Assembly (NCBI RefSeq): GCF_023284045.1
Contig: NZ_JAKIKQ010000011.1
Coordinates: 62,001 to 126,000 of the forward strand
DNA from: Shewanella kaireitica
GTDB lineage: Bacteria; Pseudomonadota; Gammaproteobacteria; Enterobacterales; Shewanellaceae
Direction of reading: 5' to 3'
Length of the DNA stretch: 64,000 nt
The notes beneath the pieces were generated by a model. It was not told the DNA's origin. It was given only the letters and a program-made list of their open reading frames with translations, and made no database searches. The translations under genes and the position numbers were made by a program. Positions 41,218 to 51,741 of the stretch are shown piece by piece. Position 1 is the stretch's first letter, and every line of letters begins with the position of its first letter.

Positions 41218-43362
41218 TTAGCTTTCGTTTTGCGAAGCCTGAATAGCGGTAAGTGCGATGGTGTAAACAATATCATCGACAAGTGCGCCGCGTGATAAGT
41301 CGTTTACAGGTTTACGCATACCTTGCAGCATTGGACCAATAGAGATCAGGTCTGCACTTCTCTGAACCGCCTTGTATGTAGTATTACCGGTATTTAGGTC
41401 CGGGAATACAAATACAGTTGCTTGACCTGCAACAGGGCTATCAGGCGCTTTAGAGCGAGCAACGTTCGGCATAACTGCGGCGTCGTACTGTAAAGGACCA
41501 TCAATCACTAGATCTGGGCGTTTCTCTTTAGCAATGCGAGTCGCTTCACGAACTTTATCTACGTCAGAACCTGTTCCTGAACTACCAGTAGAGTAACTGA
41601 TCATTGCTACGCGTGGATCAATGCCAAAAGCGATTGCCGATTCTGCTGACTGGATAGCAATATCTGCTAATTGCTCTGCATTTGGATCTGGGTTAATAGC
41701 ACAATCACCGTAGACTAAGACTTGATCTGGCATCAACATGAAAAAGATAGAGGAAACTAAGCTTGAGCCAGGCGCAGTTTTGATTAACTGTAACGGTGGA
41801 CGGATAGTATTGGCCGTGGTATTAACCGCGCCAGATACGATACCGTCGACTTCACCTTGAGCAAGCATCATAGTACCCAGTACCATGTTGTCTTCTAATT
41901 GCTCTTTAGCTACGACCTCGGTTAAGCCTTTATTACGGCGAAGTTCAACCATAGGTTCAACATAACGACTGCGAGCGGCTTCTGGTTCAACGATTTCGAC
42001 GCCTTCACCTAAAGTTACGCCCTGTAACGTCGCAATACGTTCAATCTCTTCACGGTTACCCAGTAACACACAACGAGCAATACCGCGCTCAGCACAGATG
42101 CTGGCAGCTTCGATTGTTCTTGGTTCATCACCTTCAGGTAAAACAACCGTTTTACGAGCGGCGCGAGCAAGTTCTGTTAATTTGTAACGGAATGCTGGTG
42201 GTGACAAGCGATGTTCACGTGGTGAGTTTTTAGTAATGCTCTCAACCCAGCTTTGATCAATATGTCCGGCGACAAACTCTTGAACCTGCTCAATACGCAC
42301 GGCATCGTCTACCGGAACCTCATGGTCAAAGCGTTGAATGTTAAGCGAGGTTTGCCATGTATTGGTATCGATTAAGAATACGGGTAAGCCAGTTTCAAAA
42401 GCTTGCTCACAGAGTTCCATAATTTGGGGCTCTGGCTCGTAACCACCAGTTAGCAGCAATGCACCAACTTTGATACCGTTCATTGAAGCAAGACAAGCTG
42501 ATACGATTACGTCACTGCGGTCGCCAGAGGTCACGAGTAGTGAATCTGTCTTAATATGAGTAACCATATTTGGAATACTACGGGCGCAGAACGTCACTTT
42601 ACGCATGCGGCGAGTGTTCATTTCGCCTGCGTTGATAATCTTAGCGCTGAGGTGCTTAGCAAGATCTGAAGCACGAGGTGCCACTAAATCTAGGTTATAA
42701 GGCACGCTGCCTAAAATACGTAGTTTGCTCTTACCTGGTAGCTGGAACATGTTTGCTGCATCAGTGCGCTGAACACTGTCGTGATCAAACACTTCTGAGA
42801 GGTCAGGGCGAGCGCGGCCTTCGTCATCAACTGGAGCACCAATTTTATTGATAATCGCGCCAATAAGACGTTTGTTTTTATTTCCGCCCCATGAGTTATG
42901 CGAGATCTCTAAACGGTTCATTAATGCAGTAGGACTTTCATTACCTGGCGTGGCGACAAAAATCACATCAGCATCTAAGGCTTTAGCAATCGCATGGTTT
43001 ACATCACTTGAGAACGGATGATTACGCGTTTGGACCAAACCTTCAACAATCAGTGTTTCCGTATCATCTGCAAACTCAGTTGCACGGGCAATAATCTGCT
43101 CCATCAATACATCTGTCTTGTCTGCACGGATCAGGTTTTCTGCGTGGTCCATCTCAAACGGTTCGAGTGGATTAACAGTCGGTGATTTGCTTAAAATTGT
43201 GGTTGAACGCTCAGGTCCACGATCATTTGGCCGCTGTTGGGCAATAGGCTTGAAAAACCTAACCTTAACACCGTGGCGCTCTAGCGCACGAACCATACCT
43301 AAACTAATTGATGTTAACCCTACACCAGTCCCTACAGGGATGAGCATAATGTTGCGAGACAT
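41218..43362 (-). CDS. pta: Phosphate acetyltransferase (long form)
   Basis: A 714-residue enzyme converting acetyl-CoA and phosphate to acetyl phosphate. It has three parts: an N-terminal P-loop-like domain ([23 protein letters not shown]), a DRTGG domain (about 215-330), and the catalytic PTA domain (about 390-710) with [48 protein letters not shown] and [16 protein letters not shown]. This is the long enterobacterial type known to be regulated by NADH and pyruvate. It follows ackA in the same direction. Confidence 0.97.
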   Translation of the reverse strand: MSRNIMLIPVGTGVGLTSISLGMVRALERHGVKVRFFKPIAQQRPNDRGPERSTTILSKSPTVNPLEPFEMDHAENLIRADKTDVLMEQIIARATEFADDTETLIVEGLVQTRNHPFSSDVNHAIAKALDADVIFVATPGNESPTALMNRLEISHNSWGGNKNKRLIGAIINKIGAPVDDEGRARPDLSEVFDHDSVQRTDAANMFQLPGKSKLRILGSVPYNLDLVAPRASDLAKHLSAKIINAGEMNTRRMRKVTFCARSIPNMVTHIKTDSLLVTSGDRSDVIVSACLASMNGIKVGALLLTGGYEPEPQIMELCEQAFETGLPVFLIDTNTWQTSLNIQRFDHEVPVDDAVRIEQVQEFVAGHIDQSWVESITKNSPREHRLSPPAFRYKLTELARAARKTVVLPEGDEPRTIEAASICAERGIARCVLLGNREEIERIATLQGVTLGEGVEIVEPEAARSRYVEPMVELRRNKGLTEVVAKEQLEDNMVLGTMMLAQGEVDGIVSGAVNTTANTIRPPLQLIKTAPGSSLVSSIFFMLMPDQVLVYGDCAINPDPNAEQLADIAIQSAESAIAFGIDPRVAMISYSTGSSGTGSDVDKVREATRIAKEKRPDLVIDGPLQYDAAVMPNVARSKAPDSPVAGQATVFVFPDLNTGNTTYKAVQRSADLISIGPMLQGMRKPVNDLSRGALVDDIVYTIALTAIQASQNES

Positions 43363-43420
43363 AAATACCTCTTAAAAACTCGAGTACGCCACAAAAGTAT
43401 GGCTTTAAAAATGTGTTTTT

Positions 43421-43449
43421 GAGCTGCTAGGATATCTAGCTAGCAGCTC
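43421..43449 (-). other. Hairpin between ackA and pta
   Basis: Perfect ten-bp stem GAGCTGCTAG/CTAGCAGCTC with a nine-base loop, followed on the minus strand by AAAAACAC and not by a T tract. It is therefore not a normal terminator. A processing or stability element setting the ackA/pta ratio is possible. Confidence 0.6.
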
Positions 43450-43466
43450 AAAATAGACAGGTTTGA

Positions 43467-44663
43467 CTATTTAATTAGTGCGACAGCATCTTGGGCAATA
43501 ACCCACTCTTCATTAGTCGGGATAACCATTGCCACTGGACCTTCGTCTTTAGTAATTTTACCTTGCTTACCAAAACGTGCCGCAGTGTTACGTTCTTTGT
43601 CGACTTTAAAGTTAAAGATCGCTAATGAGTTCAGCACTTTTTCACGGATAACATCAGAGTTTTCACCGATACCACCAGTAAATACGACGGCATCAAGGCG
43701 CTCTAAAGGTACTGTGTATGATGCGATGTATTTTGCTAGTCGGTAACAGAAGATCTCTAGTGCAAGGGTGGCACCTTTGTGACCTTTTTCGTATCCTTCT
43801 TCAATACCGCGGCAATCATTAGTTAGCTCAGAAATACCCAACAGACCACTTTGCTTGTTGAGTAGGTTGTTAACTTCATCCAATGTATAACCAAGACGAT
43901 TAACTAAGTGGTAGATAATAGATGGGTCCATATCACCGCAACGAGTGCCCATAACTAGACCTTCAAGCGGCGTTAAGCCCATAGAAGTATCCACACTCTT
44001 ACCGCCTTTAATTGCAGTAACAGATGCCCCGTTCCCTAAGTGAGCACAAATAACATTGGTGTCAGCTTCATCTTTACCTAAAGCAGCTGCTGTTTCACGG
44101 CTGATGAATAGATGGCTAGTACCGTGCATGCCATAGCGGCGAATCGCATTTTCTCGGTAAAGCTTGTACGGCAGGGCGTAGATAAAGGCTTTCTCTGGCA
44201 TCGTCTGATGGAAAGCAGTATCAAACACGGCTACTTGTGGCAATTCTGGGAATGATGCTTGTGCAGCACGAATACCAATTAGGTGAGCAGGGTTATGCAA
44301 TGGCGCTAATGTGGCACAATCTTCGATACCTTGAACCACGGATTCATCAATGATCACTGAGTGAGTAAACTTTTCTCCGCCGTGTACAACACGGTGGCCA
44401 ATGGCTTGGATCTGTTCGGCAATTTGAGGATGCGCGCCTAAGATGTTGTTTACGATATATTCAACAGCTTCTCTGTGAGCAGTAAATGCGCCTAAACTCG
44501 CATCGTGCTTAGCACCGTTAACTTTCCACTTAATCCGTGAGTCTTCAAGACCAAAACACTCGGCTAGACCTGAAATTTGGTCATCACCAGTTAGCGCATC
44601 AATAATCGCAAACTTAAGAGATGAACTACCGCAGTTAAGCACCAATACCAGTTTGTTTGACAT
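43467..44663 (-). CDS. ackA: Acetate kinase
   Basis: A 398-residue ASKHA-fold kinase that makes ATP from acetyl phosphate. Signatures are [87 protein letters not shown] and [18 protein letters not shown]. The ATG at 44663 has AAAGG seven bases upstream and is preferred over the ATG at 44705, whose extra 14 residues are not homologous. It is upstream of pta, with a hairpin between. Confidence 0.97.
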   Translation of the reverse strand: MSNKLVLVLNCGSSSLKFAIIDALTGDDQISGLAECFGLEDSRIKWKVNGAKHDASLGAFTAHREAVEYIVNNILGAHPQIAEQIQAIGHRVVHGGEKFTHSVIIDESVVQGIEDCATLAPLHNPAHLIGIRAAQASFPELPQVAVFDTAFHQTMPEKAFIYALPYKLYRENAIRRYGMHGTSHLFISRETAAALGKDEADTNVICAHLGNGASVTAIKGGKSVDTSMGLTPLEGLVMGTRCGDMDPSIIYHLVNRLGYTLDEVNNLLNKQSGLLGISELTNDCRGIEEGYEKGHKGATLALEIFCYRLAKYIASYTVPLERLDAVVFTGGIGENSDVIREKVLNSLAIFNFKVDKERNTAARFGKQGKITKDEGPVAMVIPTNEEWVIAQDAVALIK

Positions 44664-44711
44664 GTTTAAACCTTTCGCAATAAGTAATGAAATCGTTTGA
44701 TTCACTGAATA

Positions 44712-45025
44712 ATAGCAATCGGTATAAGTAGTGGGTCTACTCAGAGTGTTTTTGGCGAACTAATTCAAGGCGGATAATTGCCATAATGGTTGTTCCCATT
44801 TGCCTTTATCCAACACCGAAGTAGGAAGCCAAAAACACTCCTTACAGGCGAGTTTTAGCGACTCTGATGCTGCGTTAATGAGCTTGAGCGTAGAATAACT
44901 ATGCGCTTCACTCATTGCAAACCACATGGATGTGGTGAATGTCATTCATGCAGGAGCATTTAATGACCTTGCCTCAAAATCGCTAAACTCTCGCTGAGCG
45001 ACCAAATCTTTATACCGACTGCTAT
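44712..45025. repeat. Inverted-repeat-bounded segment upstream of ackA
   Basis: ATAGCAATCGGTATAA (44712-44727) and TTATACCGACTGCTAT (45010-45025) are inverted copies differing at one base, enclosing about 280 bp with no supported gene. A 61-codon leftward frame inside lacks a ribosome-binding site. The repeat text resembles the MITE ends elsewhere in the window (GCAATTGGTATAA), so it may be a related element. It separates ackA from yfbV. Confidence 0.55.
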
Positions 45026-45178
45026 AACAATAACTTCTATGGCAACTATAGGCCGAAGTCGTAAAATGTGCCCTGTAAAAGAGCGAAAATCTGTTGCTTA
45101 CCGGGCACAGAGCCTTGGGGCAAGCCGAGTGTTTGTGCTAGAGTTAGGCTTGTTATTGATTTTTAATAGGTGCCATTC

Positions 45179-45622
45179 TTGAGCATTCAAGTTCTCAAAA
45201 CCTTAGGTGAAGGCCGTCGTTATATGAAGACTTGGCCTATGGTTAGACAACTGAGTTTTTATTTTCCTGAGTACCGCGTTATGCGCGCGACTCAAATTGC
45301 TTTGCCTTTAATGCCGCTGTTAGCGGTGTTGGCTGGTGCCAGTCAGTTGTATCTGCATGGCTGGGACTACTTACCACAAGCAATCACTATTGCATTATTC
45401 TTTATCAGCTTACCTATTCAAGGCTTGCTATGGTTAGGTTGGCGATCCGCTCACCCTTTACCGTTAACTTTGTTGGACTGGGGTAATCAGTTATCAACTA
45501 AACTGTCTCAAATGGGTGTAAACTGTCGGCCTTTAGGTGCTAAAGCTTGCTATTACGATATGGCGCTTATATTGAAAGCGGCATTCGAACGTTTAGATGC
45601 AAGTTATTGGGAAGAGCTTTAG
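45179..45622 (+). CDS. yfbV: YfbV/UPF0208 family membrane protein
   Basis: A 147-residue protein with two central membrane helices (about residues 40-58 and 66-88: ALPLMPLLAVLAGASQLYL, TIALFFISLPIQGLLWLGW) and the family motif KTWPMVRQLSFYFPEYRV. The start is taken as the TTG at 45179, six bases after AGGTG; the upstream GTG at 45170 lacks a ribosome-binding site. The yfbV-ackA divergent arrangement is also found in E. coli, where YfbV has been linked to nucleoid Ter-domain isolation. Confidence 0.88.
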   Translation: MSIQVLKTLGEGRRYMKTWPMVRQLSFYFPEYRVMRATQIALPLMPLLAVLAGASQLYLHGWDYLPQAITIALFFISLPIQGLLWLGWRSAHPLPLTLLDWGNQLSTKLSQMGVNCRPLGAKACYYDMALILKAAFERLDASYWEEL

Positions 45623-45634
45623 CACGGCAAATGT

Positions 45635-46375
45635 CTAATAAATCGCATTAATACCCATATCGATAAAGACTTGCTTTATCTGTTCCATCGTTTCGGTAGT
45701 TGGAGGAGAGATTTGATTGAGTTCATACTCTTCACCCATCGCTTCCCACTTATGTTTACCTAATTCGTGATAGGGCAGTAACTCTACTTTTTCTACGTTG
45801 GTCATTGGTTTGATAAATTCGGCCAATGCTTGTGCCGATGGAATATCATCGGTAAATCCACCTACAACAACATACCGAATCCAAGTCTTTTGGTTTCGCT
45901 TATGCAAATGTTCGGCAAATTGTAATGTACGTTGGTTGCTGACTTTGGTTAAATCGATATGTTTTTCATCGTTTATCTGTTTAATGTCAAGCAACACCAA
46001 ATCGGTGCTATCAAGTAACTTATCAATAATTGGGGTATATTTGCGGACAAAACCATTGGTGTCTAAGCAGGTATGAATACCTTCTTTTTTACAAGCTCTA
46101 AAAAGCTCTTCGACAAACTCTGGTTGTAATACCGCCTCACCACCACTGGCTGTAACGCCGCCACCACTGGCTTCTAGAAAAGGTCGATAGCTAATGATTT
46201 GGCTCATTAGCTCATCGACTTTGATTTCTCTACCGCCGTGTAGATCCCAAGTGTCGCGATTATGACAGTACTGACATCGCATCAAGCAACCTTGCATGAA
46301 GGTGATAAACCTTATGCCTGGACCGTCTACTGTGCCAAAGGACTCTAATGAATGAATCCGACCTGTTACTGCCAT
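45635..46375 (-). CDS. pflA: Pyruvate formate-lyase-activating enzyme
   Basis: A 246-residue radical-SAM enzyme. The iron-sulfur motif C-x3-C-x2-C is in [15 protein letters not shown]; the SAM-binding [14 protein letters not shown] and DTNGFV strands follow. It installs the glycyl radical on PflB under anaerobic conditions. The gene lies 66 bp after pflB in the same direction and overlaps no other gene. Confidence 0.97.
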   Translation of the reverse strand: MAVTGRIHSLESFGTVDGPGIRFITFMQGCLMRCQYCHNRDTWDLHGGREIKVDELMSQIISYRPFLEASGGGVTASGGEAVLQPEFVEELFRACKKEGIHTCLDTNGFVRKYTPIIDKLLDSTDLVLLDIKQINDEKHIDLTKVSNQRTLQFAEHLHKRNQKTWIRYVVVGGFTDDIPSAQALAEFIKPMTNVEKVELLPYHELGKHKWEAMGEEYELNQISPPTTETMEQIKQVFIDMGINAIY

Positions 46376-46441
46376 TATTACTCCTTGTGAGGCTAGTGCA
46401 GCACCTTGCTACGCTAGCCGAATCAACACATTAAACCGACG

Positions 46442-48724
46442 TTATAGACCTTTAGTAAAGGTACGAGTAATAACGTCTTGCTGCTGCTCAGGTGTTAGTG
46501 AGTTGAAGCGTACCGCATAACCTGAAACACGAATGGTTAGCTGTGGGTACTTATCAGGGTTAACCACGGCATCTTCAAGCATTTCACGGTTCATTACGTT
46601 CACGTTTAGGTGTTGGCCACCTTCACGACTGTCGTTATGAGCAAAGTAACCATCCATTAATGCTGCAAGGTTAGCTTTACGGCCATCTTCATCTTTACCT
46701 AACGCATTAGGAACGATAGAGAAGGTGTAAGAGATACCGTCTTGTGCATGAGCAAAAGGTAGTTTAGCAACTGATGTTAAAGAAGCAATGGCTCCTTTTT
46801 CATCACGACCATGCATAGGGTTTGCACCCGGTGCGAAAGGCGCGCCTGCTTGACGTCCGTCAGGTGTGTTACCTGTTTTCTTACCGTAAACCACGTTAGA
46901 GGTAATGGTTAGGATAGACTGTGTAGGAATCGCATCACGGTACATCTTCATGCTACGGATCTTAGCCATAAAGCGCTCTACAAGTTCTGTCGCTAATTCA
47001 TCAACACGTGCATCGTTGTTACCAAACTTTGGATAATCACCGCTGATATCGAAATCAACAGCAATGCCATTTTCGTCACGAATTGGCTTAACTGTGCCGT
47101 ATTTAATTGCAGAAAGTGAATCTGCTGCAATTGATAGACCGGCGATACCACATGCCATTGTACGACGAACATCTCTGTCGTGAAGCGCCATAAGTGCGGC
47201 TTCGTAAGAGTACTTGTCGTGCATGAAGTGAATAGCGTTCAATGCTGAGACATATTGCGTTGCCAGCCAGTCCATCATGGTGTCTAAGCGACCCATAACG
47301 TCATCGAAATCTAAAACTTCATCTGTGATTGGCGCAAACTTAGGGCCAATTTGAGTCTTAAGTTTCTCATCAACACCACCGTTGATGGCATAAAGCATCG
47401 TTTTAGCGAGGTTGGCACGGGCTCCGAAGAACTGCATGTGTTTACCAACAACCATTGGGCTTACACAACATGCGATAGCATAATCGTCAGATTCAAAATC
47501 TGGACGCATTAGGTCATCGTTCTCGTACTGAATAGAGCTAGTATCGATAGAAACTTTAGCTGCATACTTTTTAAAGTTAAGCGGTAACTGCTCAGACCAA
47601 AGTACAGTGATGTTTGGCTCTGGGCTTGGGCCCATGTTGTACAAAGTGTGCAAGAAACGGAAGCTAGACTTAGTCACTAAGGTACGGCCATCTAGACCCA
47701 TACCTGCGATTGACTCTGTTGCCCAGATTGGGTCGCCAGAGAATAGCTCGTCGTACTCAGGAGTACGTAGGAAACGAACCATACGTAACTTCATCACGAA
47801 ATGGTCAACCATCTCTTGTGCTTCTTGCTCAGTCAATACGCCAGCAGCGATATCACGCTCAATAAAGATATCAAGGAAGCTTGAAGTACGGCCCAATGAC
47901 ATTGCTGCGCCATTTTGGCTCTTAACTGCCGCAAGGTAACCAAAGTAAGTCCACTGAATCGCTTCTTTAGCGTTGGTAGCTGGCTTTGATATGTCGAAGC
48001 CGTAGCTTGCTGCCATCTGCTTCATTTGACCCAGTGCTTTATGCTGCTCTGCGATCTCTTCACGAAGCTGCATTGTGTAAGATAGGTTTTCGCCTGTTTC
48101 GAAGTCAGCTTGAAGTGAACCAAACTGAGCAAACTTATCTTGCATTAGGTAATCGATACCGTAAAGCGCGATACGACGGTAATCACCAATGATACGACCA
48201 CGGCCATACGCATCAGGTAAACCTGTCAACACACCCGATTTACGACAACGCATAATTTCAGGTGTATAGATATCGAATACACCTTGGTTATGTGTCTTAC
48301 GCAACTCTGAGTAAACATACTTGATGTTAGGATCAAGTTCGCGGCCATATGCAGCGCAAGAACCTTCAACCATGCGGATACCACCATTAGGCAGCATTGC
48401 ACGTTTAAGCGGTGCTTCAGTTTGCAGACCAACGATTGTTTCTAGGTCTTTAGTGATGTAACCCGCTTCATGAGAAGTGATTGTTGAAACTTTGTCTGTA
48501 TCAAAATCGACAGGGGCGTGGGTACGGTTTTCTTGCTTAACGCCTACCATTACTTTATCCCAAAGCTCAGTAGTCGCTTCGGTTGCATCTGCTAAGAAAG
48601 ACTCATCGCCTTCATAAGGAGTGTAGTTAGCTTGGATAAAGTCACGCACATTGACTTCAGTTTTCCAATCGCCTGGCGTGAAACCTTCCCACGCGTTTGC
48701 AAACTGTTCAGTTTTTTCGGTCAT
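46442..48724 (-). CDS. pflB: Formate C-acetyltransferase (pyruvate formate-lyase)
   Basis: A 760-residue glycyl-radical enzyme that splits pyruvate with CoA to acetyl-CoA and formate. The catalytic Cys pair is in [16 protein letters not shown] and the radical Gly in [17 protein letters not shown] near the C-terminus. Length matches the E. coli protein. A PdhR-type operator lies 196 bp upstream, fitting control by pyruvate. Acetyl-CoA goes on through pta-ackA next door and formate may leave by the FocA-CBS protein. Confidence 0.98.
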   Translation of the reverse strand: MTEKTEQFANAWEGFTPGDWKTEVNVRDFIQANYTPYEGDESFLADATEATTELWDKVMVGVKQENRTHAPVDFDTDKVSTITSHEAGYITKDLETIVGLQTEAPLKRAMLPNGGIRMVEGSCAAYGRELDPNIKYVYSELRKTHNQGVFDIYTPEIMRCRKSGVLTGLPDAYGRGRIIGDYRRIALYGIDYLMQDKFAQFGSLQADFETGENLSYTMQLREEIAEQHKALGQMKQMAASYGFDISKPATNAKEAIQWTYFGYLAAVKSQNGAAMSLGRTSSFLDIFIERDIAAGVLTEQEAQEMVDHFVMKLRMVRFLRTPEYDELFSGDPIWATESIAGMGLDGRTLVTKSSFRFLHTLYNMGPSPEPNITVLWSEQLPLNFKKYAAKVSIDTSSIQYENDDLMRPDFESDDYAIACCVSPMVVGKHMQFFGARANLAKTMLYAINGGVDEKLKTQIGPKFAPITDEVLDFDDVMGRLDTMMDWLATQYVSALNAIHFMHDKYSYEAALMALHDRDVRRTMACGIAGLSIAADSLSAIKYGTVKPIRDENGIAVDFDISGDYPKFGNNDARVDELATELVERFMAKIRSMKMYRDAIPTQSILTITSNVVYGKKTGNTPDGRQAGAPFAPGANPMHGRDEKGAIASLTSVAKLPFAHAQDGISYTFSIVPNALGKDEDGRKANLAALMDGYFAHNDSREGGQHLNVNVMNREMLEDAVVNPDKYPQLTIRVSGYAVRFNSLTPEQQQDVITRTFTKGL

Positions 48725-48919
48725 CGTACTAATACCTTCTGTTTGAGATAAAGGTTATTGGCGTTAACAAGGTTTATCGTTTAACCCTAACGACCAATAG
48801 CTAATGCTTAAACGTTTCGAGGCCGTAGCCTGTTGTTGAAACGTTTTCGAAGTGATTTCACTTCGCAAGAATTTGTTTGTTGATAACCACAATAGCACTC
48901 TACAAAAGTGGTTTATCTA

Positions 48920-48936
48920 AATTGGTAAGACCAATT
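48920..48936. promoter_or_regulatory. PdhR-type operator upstream of pflB
   Basis: AATTGGTAAGACCAATT, a perfect 17-bp palindrome apart from its central three bases, equals the ATTGGT-nnn-ACCAAT consensus of the pyruvate-responsive GntR-family regulator PdhR. A 24-bp stretch including it is identical to the site at 51005-51021. The remainder of 48725-49237 holds no other gene. Confidence 0.8.
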
Positions 48937-49237
48937 TACCGTAAGTATATTACCATAGCCTTACTGAGCCTGCACTTTAATCCGTAGCCAATTGCCGCGT
49001 ATTTATTGAAACTGTTAACAAGATAGCATTTATTAAACAATTTAATGTTTGCATCTATGTCTGATGTCAGGTATCGACTTGTTGGTCTATTTTTCGCAAG
49101 GCAATTTATTGCTGGTTATTCTCTCTCTTAATTCATTGCGAGTGATAAAGCTCGGGTCTGATAGCTTTGCGGTTAGCCTAATATATTAAGTCATAGTGAG
49201 TATCAAACTGATTGATAAGAATTATAGATGAGAAAAA

Positions 49238-49266
49238 GGCGAAGAGAGTGCAGGGCTCTCTTCGCC
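49238..49266 (-). terminator. Terminator of the DUF3360 gene
   Basis: GGCGAAGAGAG/CTCTCTTCGCC eleven-bp stem with a seven-base loop; on the minus strand TTTTTCTC follows. Confidence 0.88.
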
Positions 49267-49273
49267 AGTTCAT

Positions 49274-50806
49274 TTAAAGTAGGGCTGGTATACCCGTTAT
49301 CATGCCAACCGCTAACATTGCCGCAAGACAAATAACAAATGCGAGTCCAGGGATGACCATACGGTCGGTGAATGATAATGATTTTGCTCGTTCTTTATCA
49401 CCAATAAGACCATTATTGTCTAGGAACATGGTTAATGCCCATGCAAGCACTGGGTTTGCGACGAATGCGGCAAAGATACATATACCCGCAGATTGGCTAT
49501 TTTTAGTATCTTTTACCATCTGCATACCTGCTTCAAGTAGTGGTAAAAATACCCCAACCAAAAGCGCAATCGACATAACAGGTCGCCACACGGTAACGTC
49601 CATTGGATAACCAATCACTGCCACTAAGATACACATTATTCCGAGTAAAATAGCACCTGCAGGTATTGGACGTTTCGCGATAGCAGCAGGGATCATGTAT
49701 GTCCCCCAAGATGAGGTAATGTTACCGCCACCAACTGCTGTACCGACAATCTGACGTACCGAGCAGGTTGTCATGGTATCGTCGACATCCATCAATACCT
49801 TCTCTGAACCTTTTGGATAGTTAAGCTCTTGGAAGATGCGGTGTCCTAGAAAATCGGGCGACCACATAGCAACCGCTAAGATTGCGAAAGGTAAAGAAGC
49901 GATAAAGTGTTCAAGATTTGGTAAGCCTAACTGCCAGCCGTATTCTGTTGAACCCCACCAGTACATAGGATTTAAGTTAGGGATCCCAGGTTCGGTCACA
50001 AACTTCAGATCAAGTCCTGCACCGAGTGCAAAAGCGAGCACGATTGCGGCAATGGAACACAATGGAATAGCTAGCCAACGCTTGCCAACTTTAGCAAGAT
50101 AAGCATATAAGATGACGTTAGCCAGTAGGATGAAGAAAGCCACATAACCTAGGCTGTAATCCAAAGCATGCTTGGCTTCAAGCCCGCCAGCCCAGTCAAA
50201 CAGCGAAGTAATTTGGCTCTTGGCCCCCATGAAACCTAGGAATACTAACAGTCCGCCGGCAACCCCACTACTGGTCAAATTAACCAGTCGTGATCCACCT
50301 TTGAAATAACTGAGGATCAAGCCGAACACACCAAGCAAAATAGCGAGTGCTAGAGGATGAGCTCCTGCTAAGGCAATGGCACCAATAAGCGGGATCATTG
50401 GCCCGTGGTTGCCACCAAGGTTAGCGCGAGGATTAATGAATCCAGAGCTGATAATGCAAAAGAGTAGTGCGGGAATCAGCATTTCAACCCGTACGACTTG
50501 AATTGCGAACTCAGCACCTAAATTGACATGCTCCCAGCGTTCAGAGAGACCCGATGCCCATGCAGCCATAACGGCTGAATACATCACGGTTATACCTATG
50601 GTACCAGCGATAGCGGGGACTAAGTCTTCCCATTCAAAGCGAAAGTCTCTACCAGGGAGGTTAAGGCCCCAGCGTTTAGGCTTCATGATTTTTAATTCAT
50701 TATCCAAATACTCTTCGCGGGTATTGAACTCTGATGCGGGGCGGTGAAGTGCTTGGTAGCTCTGATCTGAGCTTTCTTCTGCTTCATTCTTTACTGTTTC
50801 AGGCAT
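49274..50806 (-). CDS. DUF3360 membrane carrier, putative monocarboxylate or anion transporter
   Basis: A 510-residue inner-membrane protein with a soluble N-terminus of about 65 residues and 12 or more helices. It has a SulP/NCS2-like look: GFINPRANLGGNHGPMIPLIGAIALAGAHPLALAILLGVFGLILSYFKGGSRLVNLTSSGVAGGLLVFLGF, and a later VRQIVGTAVGGGNITSSWGTYMIP block. It matches DUF3360 proteins, which have no assigned substrate. A PdhR-type operator sits 199 bp upstream, almost the same distance as at pflB, and the gene lies between pflB and focA-CBS. A role in pyruvate, lactate or formate movement is inferred. Confidence 0.8.
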   Translation of the reverse strand: MPETVKNEAEESSDQSYQALHRPASEFNTREEYLDNELKIMKPKRWGLNLPGRDFRFEWEDLVPAIAGTIGITVMYSAVMAAWASGLSERWEHVNLGAEFAIQVVRVEMLIPALLFCIISSGFINPRANLGGNHGPMIPLIGAIALAGAHPLALAILLGVFGLILSYFKGGSRLVNLTSSGVAGGLLVFLGFMGAKSQITSLFDWAGGLEAKHALDYSLGYVAFFILLANVILYAYLAKVGKRWLAIPLCSIAAIVLAFALGAGLDLKFVTEPGIPNLNPMYWWGSTEYGWQLGLPNLEHFIASLPFAILAVAMWSPDFLGHRIFQELNYPKGSEKVLMDVDDTMTTCSVRQIVGTAVGGGNITSSWGTYMIPAAIAKRPIPAGAILLGIMCILVAVIGYPMDVTVWRPVMSIALLVGVFLPLLEAGMQMVKDTKNSQSAGICIFAAFVANPVLAWALTMFLDNNGLIGDKERAKSLSFTDRMVIPGLAFVICLAAMLAVGMITGIPALL

Positions 50807-51004
50807 AATTTCTCATTCTCCGAAAAGAACTTAGGTTATTCATCGGGATTTATGACAGTTATTTAGTTGTTCCCTGTTAATTAACAACTTGCATCGCTAT
50901 AAGTGTAGTCGACTTCAAGTCTTTGTTAACGCTTCTGTAACGGCAAATTCTCAGCATCAATCGTGCTAAATGCAGGTTACATGGGTAATCCGTTACTCAC
51001 GCTA

Positions 51005-51021
51005 AATTGGTAAGACCAATT
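51005..51021. promoter_or_regulatory. PdhR-type operator upstream of the DUF3360 gene
   Basis: AATTGGTAAGACCAATT, identical to the pflB operator, 199 bp before the DUF3360 start and about 720 bp before focA-CBS on the other strand. Confidence 0.8.
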
Positions 51022-51741
51022 TACCTCAAAGATCTTAACATAGTAACCTAGGTACAACATCAAGTATCAAAGTTATTGAATGTGGTGTTTGATTAAATTG
51101 AGAGCGACTTAACAACTTATACAGTGATGGCTAAATAATCTAATAATAGGCATGTAACTTGCCTTAGTGTCTAGATCAATAAAACCCTCTTTTCTGTATC
51201 ATTAATAACCACTAGTAAACTTTCTTTGTTTGTGGCAATCCTAGATCACAAGAACCGGGCATTTATCACACCAAATTAAACCCAAGTTGTGATCTGTGTC
51301 GCCTTTGGGTTTCGCAACCGTTTATATCAAGCAATAACCGTATGGGGACGGGCATTAGCTTTATCTTTAAATCAGCTATCGATAATCTTCTACGACACGT
51401 TGCTGGCTTATTAAAAGTACACTGTCGAGTTTTGCTCACACTGTTAATGCTTACCTAGTTACTTCCCAAAAATTCAGTCGCCGCATGTAAGTCAAATTTT
51501 AAAATGCGCCTAAAAATCAACGATATAATTGTGATTATGTGTTCTGGTAACACAATTAACATCTTCAGGTGGCCTTTTACTTGTATCAAAATTAATGATT
51601 GTGTCCATCATTATTATCAAATTTTATTGTGTCATTGCTTCGGGTAATTTGTGCTTAGAACAAGAGTACGTTTTGAATAACTGGAGTGTGGGATGAGTGT
51701 AGATCTAGTGACTTACTGTTACGTCACAGTAAGGGGGCAGC
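51022..51741. other. Long divergent regulatory region of the DUF3360 and focA-CBS genes
   Basis: No gene found. An inverted pair AGATCACAA (51243-51251) and TTGTGATCT (51287-51295), 35 bp apart, may be half-sites for a regulator such as CRP (TGTGA half-sites). A short out-of-frame ATG occurs at 51693. The large spacing suggests several regulators. Confidence 0.45.

Noticed and set aside
44760..44945. 61-codon leftward frame upstream of ackA
   Set aside because: It lies inside the inverted-repeat-bounded block, with no ribosome-binding site and no recognisable domain.
49201..49219. FNR box (ATCAA-ACTGA-TTGAT) upstream of pflB
   Set aside because: The half-sites are in the wrong order (the FNR consensus is TTGAT-n4-ATCAA), and the position is about 480 bp from pflB, next to the DUF3360 terminator.
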